A stretch of 64,000 nucleotides of DNA from Afifella sp. IM 167 (GTDB lineage: Bacteria; Pseudomonadota; Alphaproteobacteria; Rhizobiales; Afifellaceae): NCBI RefSeq assembly GCF_020144925.1, contig NZ_NSLC01000008.1, forward strand, positions 124,001-188,000, written 5' to 3'. The notes under the pieces are model-generated. The model was not told the DNA's origin, did not search any database, and saw nothing but the letters and a program-made list of their open reading frames with translations. Positions within the stretch are counted from its first letter, which is position 1. Every line of letters begins with the position of its first letter. A program made the position numbers and the translations under genes. Positions 8,751 through 18,194 of the stretch are shown in pieces.

Positions 8751-8908
8751 GGATGGTTCCTCAAGCTGGAGGGAGGCGATCTGGCGGGTGCGGCTATTTC
8801 CGGCTCCGACGATGGCGATGTCAATCGCGGCGCGGGCCGAGAGCGCGAGCCGAGAGATTGCCTCGGCCGCGCATGAGCGGATAAGCCGGCGCCGGGCACG
8901 CCCCGCAA

Positions 8909-10381
8909 ATGCTATTGTCGCCGCGCACCCGACCCCGCAACTTGCCGCCCGAACCCGCCTTGTCCCGTCGAGACAATTCCCCTTCTGCCTCCGCCCCTCT
9001 TTGCGCATCCGATATCGCGCGCCGCGCCCCGGCCGCCGTGGTCTTTCTGAGGCAAAGCGGCGCGCGCGCCGGCCGGCCGCTGGCGGCGGTCACGGCCTCG
9101 GCGGAGGCGCTCGCCCTCCTCGCCTTCGCGGCGCGGCGCCTGCCCGCGCCCTTCTTTCCGGTCGACCCTTCCCTGCCGGCAGAAACCATCGCCGCTCTCT
9201 GCGATCGGGCGGGCATCGATCTCGTGATCGGCGACGCGCCGCGGCCGGGGATGCGGAACGTTGCGGCCGGCGAGCTTCTCGCGGCCTCGAAGGCAAGCAA
9301 GGGCGATCCTTGCCTGCGGCCGGGCTCCCCTTTCTGGGAGCCCTCCGGTGACATCGCCCTCCTCGTCGCGACCAGCGGCAGCACCGGGCAGCCGAAGGCG
9401 GTGATGCTCACGGCCGCAAACCTCGTCGCGGCGGCGGAAGCCGGCGCGGCGGTGGCACCGCTTCGAAGCGGCGATATCTGGCTCGCCTGCCTGCCGCTCT
9501 TTCATATCGGCGGCTTCTCGATCATCGTGCGCACGAGCCTTGCCGGCGCCGGGGCGCGCATCCACGAAAGGTTCGATGCCGGGCGCATCCTCGCCGATCT
9601 CCGCGAAAATCCGGTCACGCATCTCTCGCTCGTGCCGGCGATGCTCGGCCGCCTGCTCGACGCCGAGGATGCGCCGGCCCCGAAATCTCTCCGCCATGTG
9701 CTCGTCGGCGGCGCGGCCCTGTCGCCGGAGCTTGCCGAACGCGCGGCCGCGCGCGGCTGGCCGGTCCAGCCGACCTACGGGATGAGCGAGACGGCCTCGC
9801 AGATCGCCACCCTGCCTTCCCTGCCCCGGCCCTGGCGCGCCGGCTTCGTCGGCCGGCCGCTCCCGGGCACCGAAGTGGCGCTCGACGCGGCGGGGCGGCT
9901 GAAGGTGCGCGGGCCGAACGTCATGGCGGGCTATGCCGATGCCGCGCTCACGCCCGGCGACGGTCTTGAAGAGGGCTGGTTCACCAGCGCCGACCTCGCC
10001 GAAATCGACGCCGATGGTGCGATCACTATTCTCGGCCGGGCCGACGACGTCATCGTCACCGGCGGCAAGAAGGTGATGCCGCAGGCCGTGGAAGAGCTTC
10101 TTGCAGGTGCGCCGGGCGTCGCCGCCCTCGCCGTCGCCGGCCGGCCGGACCCGGTCTGGGGCGCCATCGTCACGGCGGTCTATTCGGGCACCGCCGTCGA
10201 GGCGGAGCTGCTTGCCTGGTGCCGCGCCAATATCGAGGGCGCGGCCCGGCCGCGCGCCGCGATCCGGGTGGAAAGCCTGCCGCTGCTGGCAAACGGCAAG
10301 CCCGACCGTTCAGCCCTGAAGCGCCTTGCCGCCGGGAAGGTTGTCGAAGGGAACGAGACCGAGGCCGGGCCCCGCCGGTAG
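8909..10381 (+). CDS. menE: o-Succinylbenzoate--CoA ligase
   Basis: Activates o-succinylbenzoate with ATP and CoA, the step between MenC and MenB in menaquinone synthesis. The 490-residue protein belongs to the ANL adenylating family: P-loop TSGSTGQPKAV (about 155-165), a YGMSETAS core motif, the hinge GRADDVIVTGGKKV and the C-terminal catalytic lysine in NGKPDRSALK. The first 35 residues look unstructured, so the true start may be slightly downstream. Assignment to MenE rather than another acyl-CoA ligase rests on the adjoining menC, B, D and F. It runs toward menC and overlaps its 3' end by 72 bases. Confidence 0.9.
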   Translation: MLLSPRTRPRNLPPEPALSRRDNSPSASAPLCASDIARRAPAAVVFLRQSGARAGRPLAAVTASAEALALLAFAARRLPAPFFPVDPSLPAETIAALCDRAGIDLVIGDAPRPGMRNVAAGELLAASKASKGDPCLRPGSPFWEPSGDIALLVATSGSTGQPKAVMLTAANLVAAAEAGAAVAPLRSGDIWLACLPLFHIGGFSIIVRTSLAGAGARIHERFDAGRILADLRENPVTHLSLVPAMLGRLLDAEDAPAPKSLRHVLVGGAALSPELAERAAARGWPVQPTYGMSETASQIATLPSLPRPWRAGFVGRPLPGTEVALDAAGRLKVRGPNVMAGYADAALTPGDGLEEGWFTSADLAEIDADGAITILGRADDVIVTGGKKVMPQAVEELLAGAPGVAALAVAGRPDPVWGAIVTAVYSGTAVEAELLAWCRANIEGAARPRAAIRVESLPLLANGKPDRSALKRLAAGKVVEGNETEAGPRR

Positions 10382-11401
10382 GAGAAGCCGGCCCGCCCCG
10401 ATCTGCGGCGCCTCCGCCACGTCCTCGGCGAGCCAGGAAAGCGTGTCGAAGCCATGCGCCAGCCCTCCGCCTCCGGTGAGCGCCGCGGCAAGATGCGCGG
10501 CGGCCATGACGCCGAGCGCGGAATCGACCACCGAGGTCAGCACCAGCTCCACGCCGGCCGCGCCCGCCTTTTCCGCCAGCTCCAGCGTGCGGCGCATCCC
10601 GCCGATCCGCGCCGGCTTGACGACAAGACGGCGCACCGCGCCAGCGGAAAGCAGAGCATCGACGCCGAGAAGGGGCAGCGACTCGTCTGCCGCCAGGGGA
10701 AAGGCGATCCCGGCCTGTAGGGCCGCCAGCCCCTCGGGCGTCGGATCGGCGAGCGGCTCCTCCACCCCGTCGACGCAAAGCCCGTCCATGCCGGAGATCG
10801 CATCCAGAAAGCGGTGCGCAAGGTCCGGCGGAAAGGCGCGGTTGGCGTCGAAGCGGAGGGCGAGCCTGTCGCCCGCCGCCTCGGCGAGACTTTGAATCAC
10901 GGCAAGCTCTTCCTCGAGCGGCGCGACGCCCACCTTGATCTTGCCGACCGCAAAACCCGCCTCGACCGCCCTGAGCGCGCGCGCCTCACAACCCCCGTCG
11001 GGGCGTCCGAGCGCGGCGTTGACGGCCACCGACGAAACCGCTTCGGGTGAGAGATACCGGCAGAGCGGCTTGCCCGCCTGCCGCGCCGCAAGGTCCGTGA
11101 GCGCCGTCTCGATCGCCCAGCGCGCCTGCGGGTCGGTAATGTTTGCAAGCCCCGGGCCGAGAGCCTCGGCAACCTCCATGCCCGGCATCGCCCGGACCGC
11201 CTCGGCAAGGGCCGCGAAGACGGCCGCGTGCCCCGCCTCGCCCGAGCTCGGCAGCGGCGCGGCGTCGCCGTATCCGGTCAGCCCTTCGCCATGGAGCGCG
11301 ACGAGCATGCCGCGCCGCTCCGAAAGCACCGTCCGTGCCGCCGTCCAGGGCCGCTTCAGCCTGAGGCGGTAGGGGCGAAGCTCGGCCCGCTCGATCCGCA
11401 T
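10310..11401 (-). CDS. menC: o-Succinylbenzoate synthase
   Basis: Enolase-superfamily enzyme that dehydrates SHCHC to o-succinylbenzoate. The 363-residue protein has a capping domain and a barrel with expected residues: Lys pair in KIKVG, metal ligands in RFDANRAF, VEEPLAD and AADES, and the later lysine in VVKPARIGG. Muconate cycloisomerase or dipeptide epimerase relatives share these motifs; the neighbouring men genes decide the call. It is the last gene of menFDBC, starting 10 bases after menB. Its 3' end is convergent with and overlaps menE by 72 bases. Confidence 0.91.
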   Translation of the reverse strand: MRIERAELRPYRLRLKRPWTAARTVLSERRGMLVALHGEGLTGYGDAAPLPSSGEAGHAAVFAALAEAVRAMPGMEVAEALGPGLANITDPQARWAIETALTDLAARQAGKPLCRYLSPEAVSSVAVNAALGRPDGGCEARALRAVEAGFAVGKIKVGVAPLEEELAVIQSLAEAAGDRLALRFDANRAFPPDLAHRFLDAISGMDGLCVDGVEEPLADPTPEGLAALQAGIAFPLAADESLPLLGVDALLSAGAVRRLVVKPARIGGMRRTLELAEKAGAAGVELVLTSVVDSALGVMAAAHLAAALTGGGGLAHGFDTLSWLAEDVAEAPQIGAGRLLLPAGPGLGLVPFDNLPGGKALQG

Positions 11402-11411
11402 GTCTCGGGTG

Positions 11412-12248
11412 TCAGGGCCGCGGCGGGAAGCGCGAAAAGTCCGGAGCGCGCTTCTCGTTGAAGGCGTTGCGCCCCTCCTGCCCCTCGTCGCTCATGTAGA
11501 AGAGCGCCGTCGCGTTGCCGGCGAGTTCCTGCACGCCCGAAAGCCCGTCCGTATCGGCGTTGAAGCCGGCCTTGAGGACGCGCAGCGCCGTCGGCGAAAG
11601 CCGCAGCATCTCGCGGCACCACGTCACCGTCTCCTCTTCCAGCTTCGCCAGCGGAACGACGGTGTTGACCATGCCCATCTGAAGCGCCTGCTCGGCATCG
11701 TACTGCCGGCAGAGGAACCAGATCTCCTTCGCCTTCTTCAGCCCGACCGTGCGCGCCATCAACCCGGCGCCGAGGCCGGCGTCGAAGGAGCCGACGCGCG
11801 GTCCCGTCTGGCCGAAGCGGGCATTGTCGGCGGCGATCGTCAGGTCGCAGACGAGCTGCAGCACGTTGCCGCCGCCGATCGCATAGCCGGCCACCATGGC
11901 GACGACCGGTTTCGGCAGCGTGCGGATCATGCGCTGCAGGTCGAGCGCGTTGAGGTGGTTGACGCCCTTCTCGTCCTTGTAGCCGCCATCCTCGCCGCGC
12001 ACCTTCTGGTCGCCGCCGGCGCAGAAGGCATCCGGCCCGGCGCCCGTCAGGATGATCACGCCGACCTCCTTGTCGAGGCGCGCCAGATGCAGCGCCGTCA
12101 TGATCTCTTCCAGCGTCTCCGGCCGGAAGGCGTTGCGCACATGCGGGCGGTTGATGGTGATCTTGGCGATCCCCTCGGCCTTGTCGAAGAGGATGTCGGA
12201 AAAATCCTGTCCGGGCACCGCCTGCCAGGCGATCGTCTCTTGGCTCAT
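11412..12248 (-). CDS. menB: 1,4-Dihydroxy-2-naphthoyl-CoA synthase
   Basis: Crotonase-fold enzyme that closes the naphthoquinone ring of menaquinone from o-succinylbenzoyl-CoA. The 278-residue protein shows the family oxyanion-hole segment [11 protein letters not shown] and [20 protein letters not shown], and the MenB-specific [18 protein letters not shown] region. Length matches known MenB proteins. The start overlaps the menD stop by 4 bases (ATGA), indicating coupled translation. menC follows after 10 bases. Confidence 0.96.
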   Translation of the reverse strand: MSQETIAWQAVPGQDFSDILFDKAEGIAKITINRPHVRNAFRPETLEEIMTALHLARLDKEVGVIILTGAGPDAFCAGGDQKVRGEDGGYKDEKGVNHLNALDLQRMIRTLPKPVVAMVAGYAIGGGNVLQLVCDLTIAADNARFGQTGPRVGSFDAGLGAGLMARTVGLKKAKEIWFLCRQYDAEQALQMGMVNTVVPLAKLEEETVTWCREMLRLSPTALRVLKAGFNADTDGLSGVQELAGNATALFYMSDEGQEGRNAFNEKRAPDFSRFPPRP

Positions 12249-13924
12249 GTCTGTCTTTCCTTTGGAAGGGCGGAGAAGAAGCGGCGGAAGCGGGCAAGGC
12301 TCGCCCGCCGATCGATGGGAACGCGGATAACGGAGGCGCCGGGCCGGGCAAGCGCCGCGATGACGGCGGCGACGGCGGCCGGCGTCGTATCCGCCGTTTC
12401 GGCATGAAGGCCGAAGGCGCGGGCCGCTGCGACGGGATCGAGCGCCTGCGGCGTCAGCCAGCCCGCCGTGAATTCCGGCAGGCCCGCCTGCGCCAGATGG
12501 TCGAAGATGCCGCCGCCGCCATTGTCGAGGACGAGGATGGCGAGCGGCAGGTCACGGCCGAGCGCGAGCGCGCCGAGATCGTGCTGGAAGGCAAGGTCGC
12601 CCACCACGGCGACCGCCGGGCCTTCCACCGCCGCAATGCCGAAAGCGGTGGACACGTTGCCATCGATCCCGCTGACGCCGCGGGAGCCGAAGAGGCGAAG
12701 CGGCACGGCGCCGCGCCCCCCAAACCAGTCAGCAGCACGAACGGCGAGGGAATTGCCGAGAAAGACGGGCGTTTCCGCCGGCAGGGCCCGCATCAGCGTT
12801 AGCACCACGGACCCTTCGAAGGGCTCCGGATCGGCCGACACGGTCTCGGCCGTTTCCGCGGCAAGGGCGTCGAGCGAAAGAATCTCCTTGATCCATTCGG
12901 CCGGACCCGGCGTCACGTTCAGCCCCGAGCAGAGCGCGGCCGCGTCCGCCTCGACGACATGGCTCGCCGTGCCGGCCGGATCGGAAAGGCGCGGCGAGGC
13001 CGAGACGACGATCTGCGGCCTTCCGCGTGCGGCTTCAAAAAGCGTGAGGAGAGCCTTCGAGACCGGAGTGCCACCGAAGCGCAGGATCCAGTCGGGCACG
13101 GGGGCCACGCGCACCACCTGATCGGGATGGGCGAGAATGCGATGCTCGTCGTGGCCGCTCCGCAGACCGGATAGGATGTCGGCATGGACCGGCGCATCGA
13201 GCCGGCGCGCCAGGTCGCAGATGGCCGCGCGAGCCTCTTCTCCCAGCGCTTCCGAACCGCACACGATCGCGCCCCTGCCCTCGCGGAGAATCCTCGCGAT
13301 CGCCTCGACGGATTCTGGCTGAGGGATCTTCTGCGAGGAAAGCCGCAACGGACCGGAATGCAAAGCGGTGTCCGCCCGCATTTCGCGGCCCGGCACCAGC
13401 GGCTCGCGGAACGGCACGTTGACATGCACCGGGCCGGCAAGCGGGCGTAGGCTCGCTTCGACGAGCCTTGCGGCAAGCGGCGCGAACCAAGCCGTCTCCT
13501 CTTCCGCCGGCGGCAATTGGACGAAGCTGCGCACATGCCCGCCGAAGAGCCCAGCCTGCTCCATCGTCTGGTTGGCGCCGCGATTTTGCAGCTCCGGTGG
13601 CCGGTCGGCGGAAAGGAGGAGGAGCGGCACGCGCGCCATGTCGGCTTCCACCACCGCCGGCATCCAGTTGGCAATCGCCGACCCGGATGTCGCGACAAGC
13701 GCCACGGGCACGCCCGATGCCTTCGCCATGCCGAGGGCGAAGAAGCCGGCCGAACGCTCGTCGAGCACCATGCGAAGCTCGAGGTCAGGATTCCGGAAGG
13801 CGGCGAGCGTCAGCGGCGTGGAGCGCGAGCCCGGCGAGGCGACGACCTGGCGCAGGCCCGCCGCCGCGAGCGCGCCGAGAAGGGCCTCTGCCCAGGCAAA
13901 ATTTACTTCCGCCTGCGCGCTCAT
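12245..13924 (-). CDS. menD: SEPHCHC synthase (MenD)
   Basis: Thiamine-diphosphate enzyme that joins 2-oxoglutarate to isochorismate, the first committed step of menaquinone synthesis. The 559-residue protein begins [16 protein letters not shown] and has the MenD-typical [30 protein letters not shown] and [17 protein letters not shown] segments plus the cofactor motif ending in [12 protein letters not shown]. The open frame runs much further upstream but across menF, so the ATG at 13924 is chosen; it overlaps the menF stop by 4 bases. Very likely one transcript with menF, B and C. Confidence 0.95.
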   Translation of the reverse strand: MSAQAEVNFAWAEALLGALAAAGLRQVVASPGSRSTPLTLAAFRNPDLELRMVLDERSAGFFALGMAKASGVPVALVATSGSAIANWMPAVVEADMARVPLLLLSADRPPELQNRGANQTMEQAGLFGGHVRSFVQLPPAEEETAWFAPLAARLVEASLRPLAGPVHVNVPFREPLVPGREMRADTALHSGPLRLSSQKIPQPESVEAIARILREGRGAIVCGSEALGEEARAAICDLARRLDAPVHADILSGLRSGHDEHRILAHPDQVVRVAPVPDWILRFGGTPVSKALLTLFEAARGRPQIVVSASPRLSDPAGTASHVVEADAAALCSGLNVTPGPAEWIKEILSLDALAAETAETVSADPEPFEGSVVLTLMRALPAETPVFLGNSLAVRAADWFGGRGAVPLRLFGSRGVSGIDGNVSTAFGIAAVEGPAVAVVGDLAFQHDLGALALGRDLPLAILVLDNGGGGIFDHLAQAGLPEFTAGWLTPQALDPVAAARAFGLHAETADTTPAAVAAVIAALARPGASVIRVPIDRRASLARFRRFFSALPKERQT

Positions 13925-15249
13925 TTCGCCTCCAGGAAATCGAGCATGGTGGCGAGCTTCATCTCCGTCTCCGCCCATTCGGCGTCCGGATCGGATTCGG
14001 CCATGATGCCGGCGCCGGCCCACAGGCTCGCCTGCCGGCCATCCAGATAGGCGCCCCGCAGGACGACGGCCGCCTCTCCGTCGCCCTTGCGGTCGATCCA
14101 GCCGGCGACGCCCGAATAAAGGCCGTCGCGGGCCTCGCCGAGAGCCTTGAGCCAGTCGAGGGCCGCCTGGCGCGGAAAGCCGGAAACGGCCGGCGTCGGA
14201 TGGAGCCGCTCCACCACGTCGAGGAGGCCGACCTCCGGCTTCAGCTGGCCGGCAAGCGGCGTCCACAGATGCGTGACGCGGGCAAGATGCATGAGCTCCG
14301 GCGCTTCCGGCCGTTCGACGCTGTCGCAGAGATCGCCGAGCGCGGCGGCGATCGCGTCGACCACGATCCGGTGCTCGCGCCTTTCCTTGGCGGAGGCGAC
14401 GAGGGCGGCATCCGCCGCTTCGTCCTCCGGAGCGATCCCGGCGTGGCGGGTCGTGCCGGCGAGCGCGTCGCTGGCCATCCGCCGGTCGGCCTTCGCCGCA
14501 AGCCGTTCCGGGCTCGCCGCCACCACGAAGCCGCCACGATACGGGAACGAAAAGATGTTCGAGCCGGCATGCGCCTCTGCCAGACGATCGGCGAGCACCA
14601 GCGGATCGACCGCCTCGGCAAGGGAGAGCTCCAACCGTCGGGCAAGCACCGCCTTGTCGAAGCGGCCGGCTCGGATGGCCGCCGTCGTTCGCTCCACACG
14701 CTCGCGCCAGATATCCATCTCCGGCTCGGCAAGCCGGCTTTCGAAGGATGCGGCCGCGTTGGCGGGCGCGCCCGAAAGCATGGCGGCGGCAAGCTCCAGC
14801 CATTCGCGCGCGATGTCGGAAAGCGCCTGCCCGTCGAAGCGCGCCGTCAGCACGGCGCCCGCCTCCCCGCCCTCACGGCGGAAAAGTACGCTGGGCACCA
14901 CGAAGGAGGTCGACTGTCGTTCCGTCGCCGGCGGCAGGGTGAAGAAGGCGAGCGGCACGGCCTGCCGTGCATTGCCGATGATGCGCCAGGCGCTGCGCGG
15001 CCCGCAAAGATCGTCAAGCTGCTCGCGGTCGCCGCGAAGAGCCTCGCCGGCGGCGTAAAGGGCAAGCTCCCTTGCCGGGGCAATCCATCGATACGCCCCT
15101 CGGGGTCGAGGAGCGGAGGCGAGAGCATCGGCAGGAAGCGCCACGCAAAGGCTCGCGACGCTCCCGCGCGGCACGCCGGCGAGCTTCTCGCTCGCCGCCG
15201 CGATCGCCCGTTCCAGGAGACCGGGAAGGCTGCGCAGATCCGCGTTCAA
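13921..15249 (-). CDS. menF: Isochorismate synthase
   Basis: Converts chorismate to isochorismate, feeding MenD. The chorismate-binding domain is clear: GSNIFSFPYRGG, ASPERLAAK, HPTPAVSGFPRQ and YSGVAGWID. From the TTG at 15249 the protein is 442 residues, the usual MenF length, with AAGGG upstream. The open frame also allows an ATG at 15471, but those 74 extra residues are unlike the family and their DNA looks intergenic, so I prefer the shorter form; the start remains uncertain. EntC-type siderophore enzymes are similar, but the menDBC operon decides the role. It is the first gene of the operon. Confidence 0.88.
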   Translation of the reverse strand: MNADLRSLPGLLERAIAAASEKLAGVPRGSVASLCVALPADALASAPRPRGAYRWIAPARELALYAAGEALRGDREQLDDLCGPRSAWRIIGNARQAVPLAFFTLPPATERQSTSFVVPSVLFRREGGEAGAVLTARFDGQALSDIAREWLELAAAMLSGAPANAAASFESRLAEPEMDIWRERVERTTAAIRAGRFDKAVLARRLELSLAEAVDPLVLADRLAEAHAGSNIFSFPYRGGFVVAASPERLAAKADRRMASDALAGTTRHAGIAPEDEAADAALVASAKERREHRIVVDAIAAALGDLCDSVERPEAPELMHLARVTHLWTPLAGQLKPEVGLLDVVERLHPTPAVSGFPRQAALDWLKALGEARDGLYSGVAGWIDRKGDGEAAVVLRGAYLDGRQASLWAGAGIMAESDPDAEWAETEMKLATMLDFLEAK

Positions 15250-15690
15250 CGTGCTGCCCTTTCGGCCGGAGACGGCCGCATCCCATCGGCCGCGCGTCGG
15301 CGCGCAAGGCCTGTCATCGGGCTTGGAGAAAAGACGTGGCGCATGAAGATGCCGGTCGGGCCCTCTGTCCTGGCAGGATGTAACGCTTTGCCCGCTAACA
15401 TGGAAAGCGCCTTGCAGGTTTTGCAGAGTTGCCACCGACGCCCCGGCCGTCGCAACCGGGGCGATACGCATTTTCTAGCGTTGCAGACGCAAGAACTACG
15501 CGCGGACGGGCAATATCCGCGGCGAAGCCGTCACCCCGTTGCGGCAGCGTCCGATCCGGTGCGCGTAAAAGCCGCGGCCGGACAGTGACCCGCGTTGCAT
15601 ACCGACGGAGCCGAATTTCATGCAGGATCATGAAAGGATAGAGAGACGTGGACGCTGCACAGACAGGCCCGCTAGACCGAGGGGACCACA

Positions 15691-16452
15691 ATGGACGACA
15701 GCCTCAAAGAATGCCTCGCAGCTTTCAATCGAAAAGAAAGGTACTGGTTGTTTCGGGCCGCCACTTTTGGTTTCTCAAAAACATCAAATCTTCATAAAGA
15801 CTTCAGGACAGAACTCAACAATCATCTTTCAATAAAGATTCCTAAAGACGCGTGGTGGGCAATCGATTACCATATCGACTGGCTCTTCGCCGCCCTGGTA
15901 CTTTACCTTCGAAAAGGCAACGTGAGCAGCGCGCCCTTCTACAATCCGAAAACACACGAAGACAAAAAGGCAATTCGAGGCAGCAACGAAGATTTTGACC
16001 TCATTATAGCATTCAAAAAGACAATTATACTTGTCGAGGCAAAAGGCCTTATGAGCTGGTCAAATGAGCAACTCCAAAGAAAATGTTCACGACTGAAAGA
16101 ATGGGAAAAATTCAGTGAATCTGTATTCTTAGAAGACAATTCAAAATTACATCTTCCATCGATATATATCGTCCTGACGTCTCCAAGAGAATCATCTCGC
16201 GTCAAGAAATGCTCGTGGCCACAATACGTGCAGCCGACCAAGAGCGACAAGAGATTTCTGACATTGCACCTCCCGGGCGCACCTAAAGAATTTCTTGCCC
16301 CAGAGCGCTGCATGATTTCACCAGATATCAAACCAAGCAAAAAGGGCACACACTGGCGTTTCAAGCGGATCTACGTTCCAAAAACTGAAATACCCACGCA
16401 CAACTCGGAACTCACCTCGAACGAAACCTCTGAAGCACATAATGAGCCCTAG
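15691..16452 (+). CDS. Uncharacterised AT-rich gene with a PD-(D/E)XK nuclease-like motif
   Basis: I do not recognise a named family. The 253-residue protein is rich in Lys, Ser and Asn and uses codons such as ATA, TTA and AGA that neighbours avoid; the gene is visibly AT-richer than everything around it, a sign of recent transfer. Residues 101-118 read DFDLIIAFKK...ILVEAKG, with Asp103, Glu116 and Lys118 spaced as in the PD-(D/E)XK fold of restriction endonucleases and other nucleases. Gln127 or Gln129 follows in a helix (SNEQLQRK). No methyltransferase or other defence gene is next to it. It converges with cueR and their stop codons overlap. Nuclease function is inference. Confidence 0.75.
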   Translation: MDDSLKECLAAFNRKERYWLFRAATFGFSKTSNLHKDFRTELNNHLSIKIPKDAWWAIDYHIDWLFAALVLYLRKGNVSSAPFYNPKTHEDKKAIRGSNEDFDLIIAFKKTIILVEAKGLMSWSNEQLQRKCSRLKEWEKFSESVFLEDNSKLHLPSIYIVLTSPRESSRVKKCSWPQYVQPTKSDKRFLTLHLPGAPKEFLAPERCMISPDIKPSKKGTHWRFKRIYVPKTEIPTHNSELTSNETSEAHNEP

Positions 16453-16832
16453 CCCGCCAGCCCCTCCAAGATCGGGCAGTCGGGGCGCGCATCGCCGTGG
16501 CAGGCATCGACCAGCGCGGAGAGCGTCGCGCGCATCTGCTCAAGCTCGCCGATCTTGCGGTCGATCTCCTCGATATGGCCCCGCGCGATCGCCTTGACGT
16601 CGGCGCTCGCCCGGCAGCGGTCGCCGTAGAGGGAGAGGAGCTGGCGGCAATCCTCGATGGAAAAGCCCAGCGAGCGCGCCCGGGCGAGAAAGCGCAGGCT
16701 GTGGATGTGGCTGCCCGAATAGTCCCGGTAGTTGTTGCCCCGCCTGTCGGGCTGCAGCAGGCCGATCTCCTCGTAGTAGCGGATCGTCTTGGGCGGCAGC
16801 CCGCTCGCCTCTGCGGCGTCACCGATATTCAT
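16449..16832 (-). CDS. cueR: MerR-family copper-responsive regulator
   Basis: A 127-residue MerR regulator: N-terminal winged helix (MNIGDAAEASGLPPKTIRYYEE), long dimerisation helix and a C-terminal metal loop. Cys111 and Cys119 in ACHGDARPDCPI match the Cys pair that binds Cu(I) in CueR (Cys112 and Cys120 in E. coli), so copper or another monovalent metal is the likely signal. Such proteins activate genes for a copper-exporting ATPase or oxidase, but none is next to it here. The ATG at 16832 gives the standard length; the open frame extends upstream only by chance. Confidence 0.9.
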   Translation of the reverse strand: MNIGDAAEASGLPPKTIRYYEEIGLLQPDRRGNNYRDYSGSHIHSLRFLARARSLGFSIEDCRQLLSLYGDRCRASADVKAIARGHIEEIDRKIGELEQMRATLSALVDACHGDARPDCPILEGLAG

Positions 16833-16890
16833 CGCCTGCGCTCCCTGAGCCTTTCCGCCAATAAAGGTTCCAGCAACTGGAAGTTCAAGC

Positions 16891-17262
16891 TCAGATGCAG
16901 GTGATGAGGACGCGCGTGCCGGGCGCGAGCTTTTCAAGTTGGGCGAGATCGCCAGCGGCATCGGCCCAGAGATTGGCGGGTTCGAAGCCCGAGGACCCAT
17001 CCTCCCCGGAAGCGTTGGGAGGGCCGAATGCGATGGCGACCATCCTCGCCTCCGGCCGGTAGGCGATCTCGCCTGGTCGGGGAGCATCGCGCGCTTCCGC
17101 TTCGAGCCCCACGGAAACGGGCACAGGAAACAGAACCGCCCCATCCGAGGTCGCGATCGTCGCCTCCATCGGAAGGATGGCGTCGATGGCATCGGCCGTC
17201 GGGGTGTCGCGGAGCGTCGCGTCGAGCGTGACGCCCTCGAAGGTGAAGCGAACCTGCCGCAA
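16891..17262 (-). CDS. Cyclophilin-like fold protein
   Basis: A 123-residue protein of the small cyclophilin-like family (the archaeal and bacterial TM1367-type beta barrel). The order is consistent: an N-terminal strand (RQVRFTFEGVTLDATLRDTPTADAI), a central segment with PGEIAYRPEARMVAIAFGP, and a terminal strand (LAPGTRVLITCI). Members lack clear prolyl-isomerase residues and their function is unsettled. It lies about 60 bases upstream of cueR on the same strand and could share a transcript. Confidence 0.72.
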   Translation of the reverse strand: MRQVRFTFEGVTLDATLRDTPTADAIDAILPMEATIATSDGAVLFPVPVSVGLEAEARDAPRPGEIAYRPEARMVAIAFGPPNASGEDGSSGFEPANLWADAAGDLAQLEKLAPGTRVLITCI

Positions 17263-17314
17263 CTCGCTCTCCCGGGATGGACGCGACGCCAGCCCGCGGC
17301 GCCGCTCCGGGAAT

Positions 17315-17602
17315 CTAATGCAACCGTCCCTCGAAATTTGCCAGCCTTACTTCCGTAGGGCGAAGCAGGCGCTCGTGCGCGATCTCGACCGAATGGATCG
17401 CAGCCTCGATCTCGCGCCGCCAGAAATCGAGGAAGCGCTCCAGCCGGGGATGCTCCGGCGCGACGTCGTAGAACTGCCAGACGAAGCTCTGGATCAGACT
17501 GGGACGATCAGGAAGGTAGTAGAGAACATTGGCGGTCGTCAGACCGTAGCCGGCAAGCTGCCGACCGAAATCGCCGTCATGGGCGGGTTCACTGCGATGC
17601 AT
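17315..17602 (-). CDS. usg: Usg family protein
   Basis: A 95-residue protein recognised from GYGLTTANVLYYLPDRPSLIQSFVW and the later HSVEIAHERLLRPTEVR, both hallmarks of Usg. The name comes from its position upstream of trp genes in some bacteria, but here no trp gene is near and the function is unknown. It is widespread in alphaproteobacteria. It starts 51 bases before the cyclophilin-like gene on the same strand. Confidence 0.87.
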   Translation of the reverse strand: MHRSEPAHDGDFGRQLAGYGLTTANVLYYLPDRPSLIQSFVWQFYDVAPEHPRLERFLDFWRREIEAAIHSVEIAHERLLRPTEVRLANFEGRLH

Positions 17603-17706
17603 GCCTCTCCTCCATGTTGAGGAGGTGCAATGATTGCGTCGAACAGGTTAAATGTCTATCCCGCCCAAAGTCGAAAAGATCAGCCGGAGCAATAGCTTGG
17701 CAGCAT

Positions 17707-18111
17707 CTACCTGGGAGTGCTGCCAGCCGCGTCCTCCCGGTCGCCCTTCGGCGCAAGCCCCTCGGGCACGCCGTCTTCCTCCAGATCGTCGGGAAACTCC
17801 TCCAACTGGATGGAGGAGATATAGGCGAGGATGTCGTCGATATCGCCAAGCGGCCAGTGAAATTCCGGCATTTCCGGGTGGCCGGTGACGATCCCCTCCG
17901 CCAGCGCCTCCCAGAGCGTGTCGACCGGATAGCGCCGCGACAGTTCGCGAAAGGCCGGCGCGGGCGGCATCGGGCTCACCCCCTCCGCTCCGACGGCATG
18001 GCAGCGCGCGCAATTCTCCTCCGCCAGCCTGCGCCCGTGCACGAGATCCTGCCCGGCGGCGAGCGAGGGAAGAAGAAAAGACGCTGCGATCGCGATTCGA
18101 AGGCCTGCCAT
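17707..18111 (-). CDS. Secreted c-type cytochrome
   Basis: A 134-residue periplasmic class I cytochrome c. It has a signal peptide (residues 1-20, ending LAAG), the haem motif Cys34-Ala-Arg-Cys37-His38, and Met81 in HPEMPEFHWP as probable axial ligand. The tail after residue 105 is acidic and then charged. It would carry electrons in the periplasm, but its partner is not evident. It faces away from the YeeE operon, which shares the 271-base spacer upstream. Confidence 0.87.
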   Translation of the reverse strand: MAGLRIAIAASFLLPSLAAGQDLVHGRRLAEENCARCHAVGAEGVSPMPPAPAFRELSRRYPVDTLWEALAEGIVTGHPEMPEFHWPLGDIDDILAYISSIQLEEFPDDLEEDGVPEGLAPKGDREDAAGSTPR

Positions 18112-18194
18112 GGCCCGCGATTCTCGCCGCTTTCGCGCGCGGCGCCATGACCGGGATCAATCGGACGCCATCGGGGAAATCGTCAGCGACACCC

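Noticed and set aside
13925-14803. N-terminal extension of menD
   Set aside because: It overlaps menF in another frame and has no family match; the ATG at 13924 gives the standard MenD start.
15250-15471. Longer menF start at the ATG 15471
   Set aside because: The 74 extra residues are unlike MenF and the DNA there looks like a promoter region. I keep it only as an alternative.
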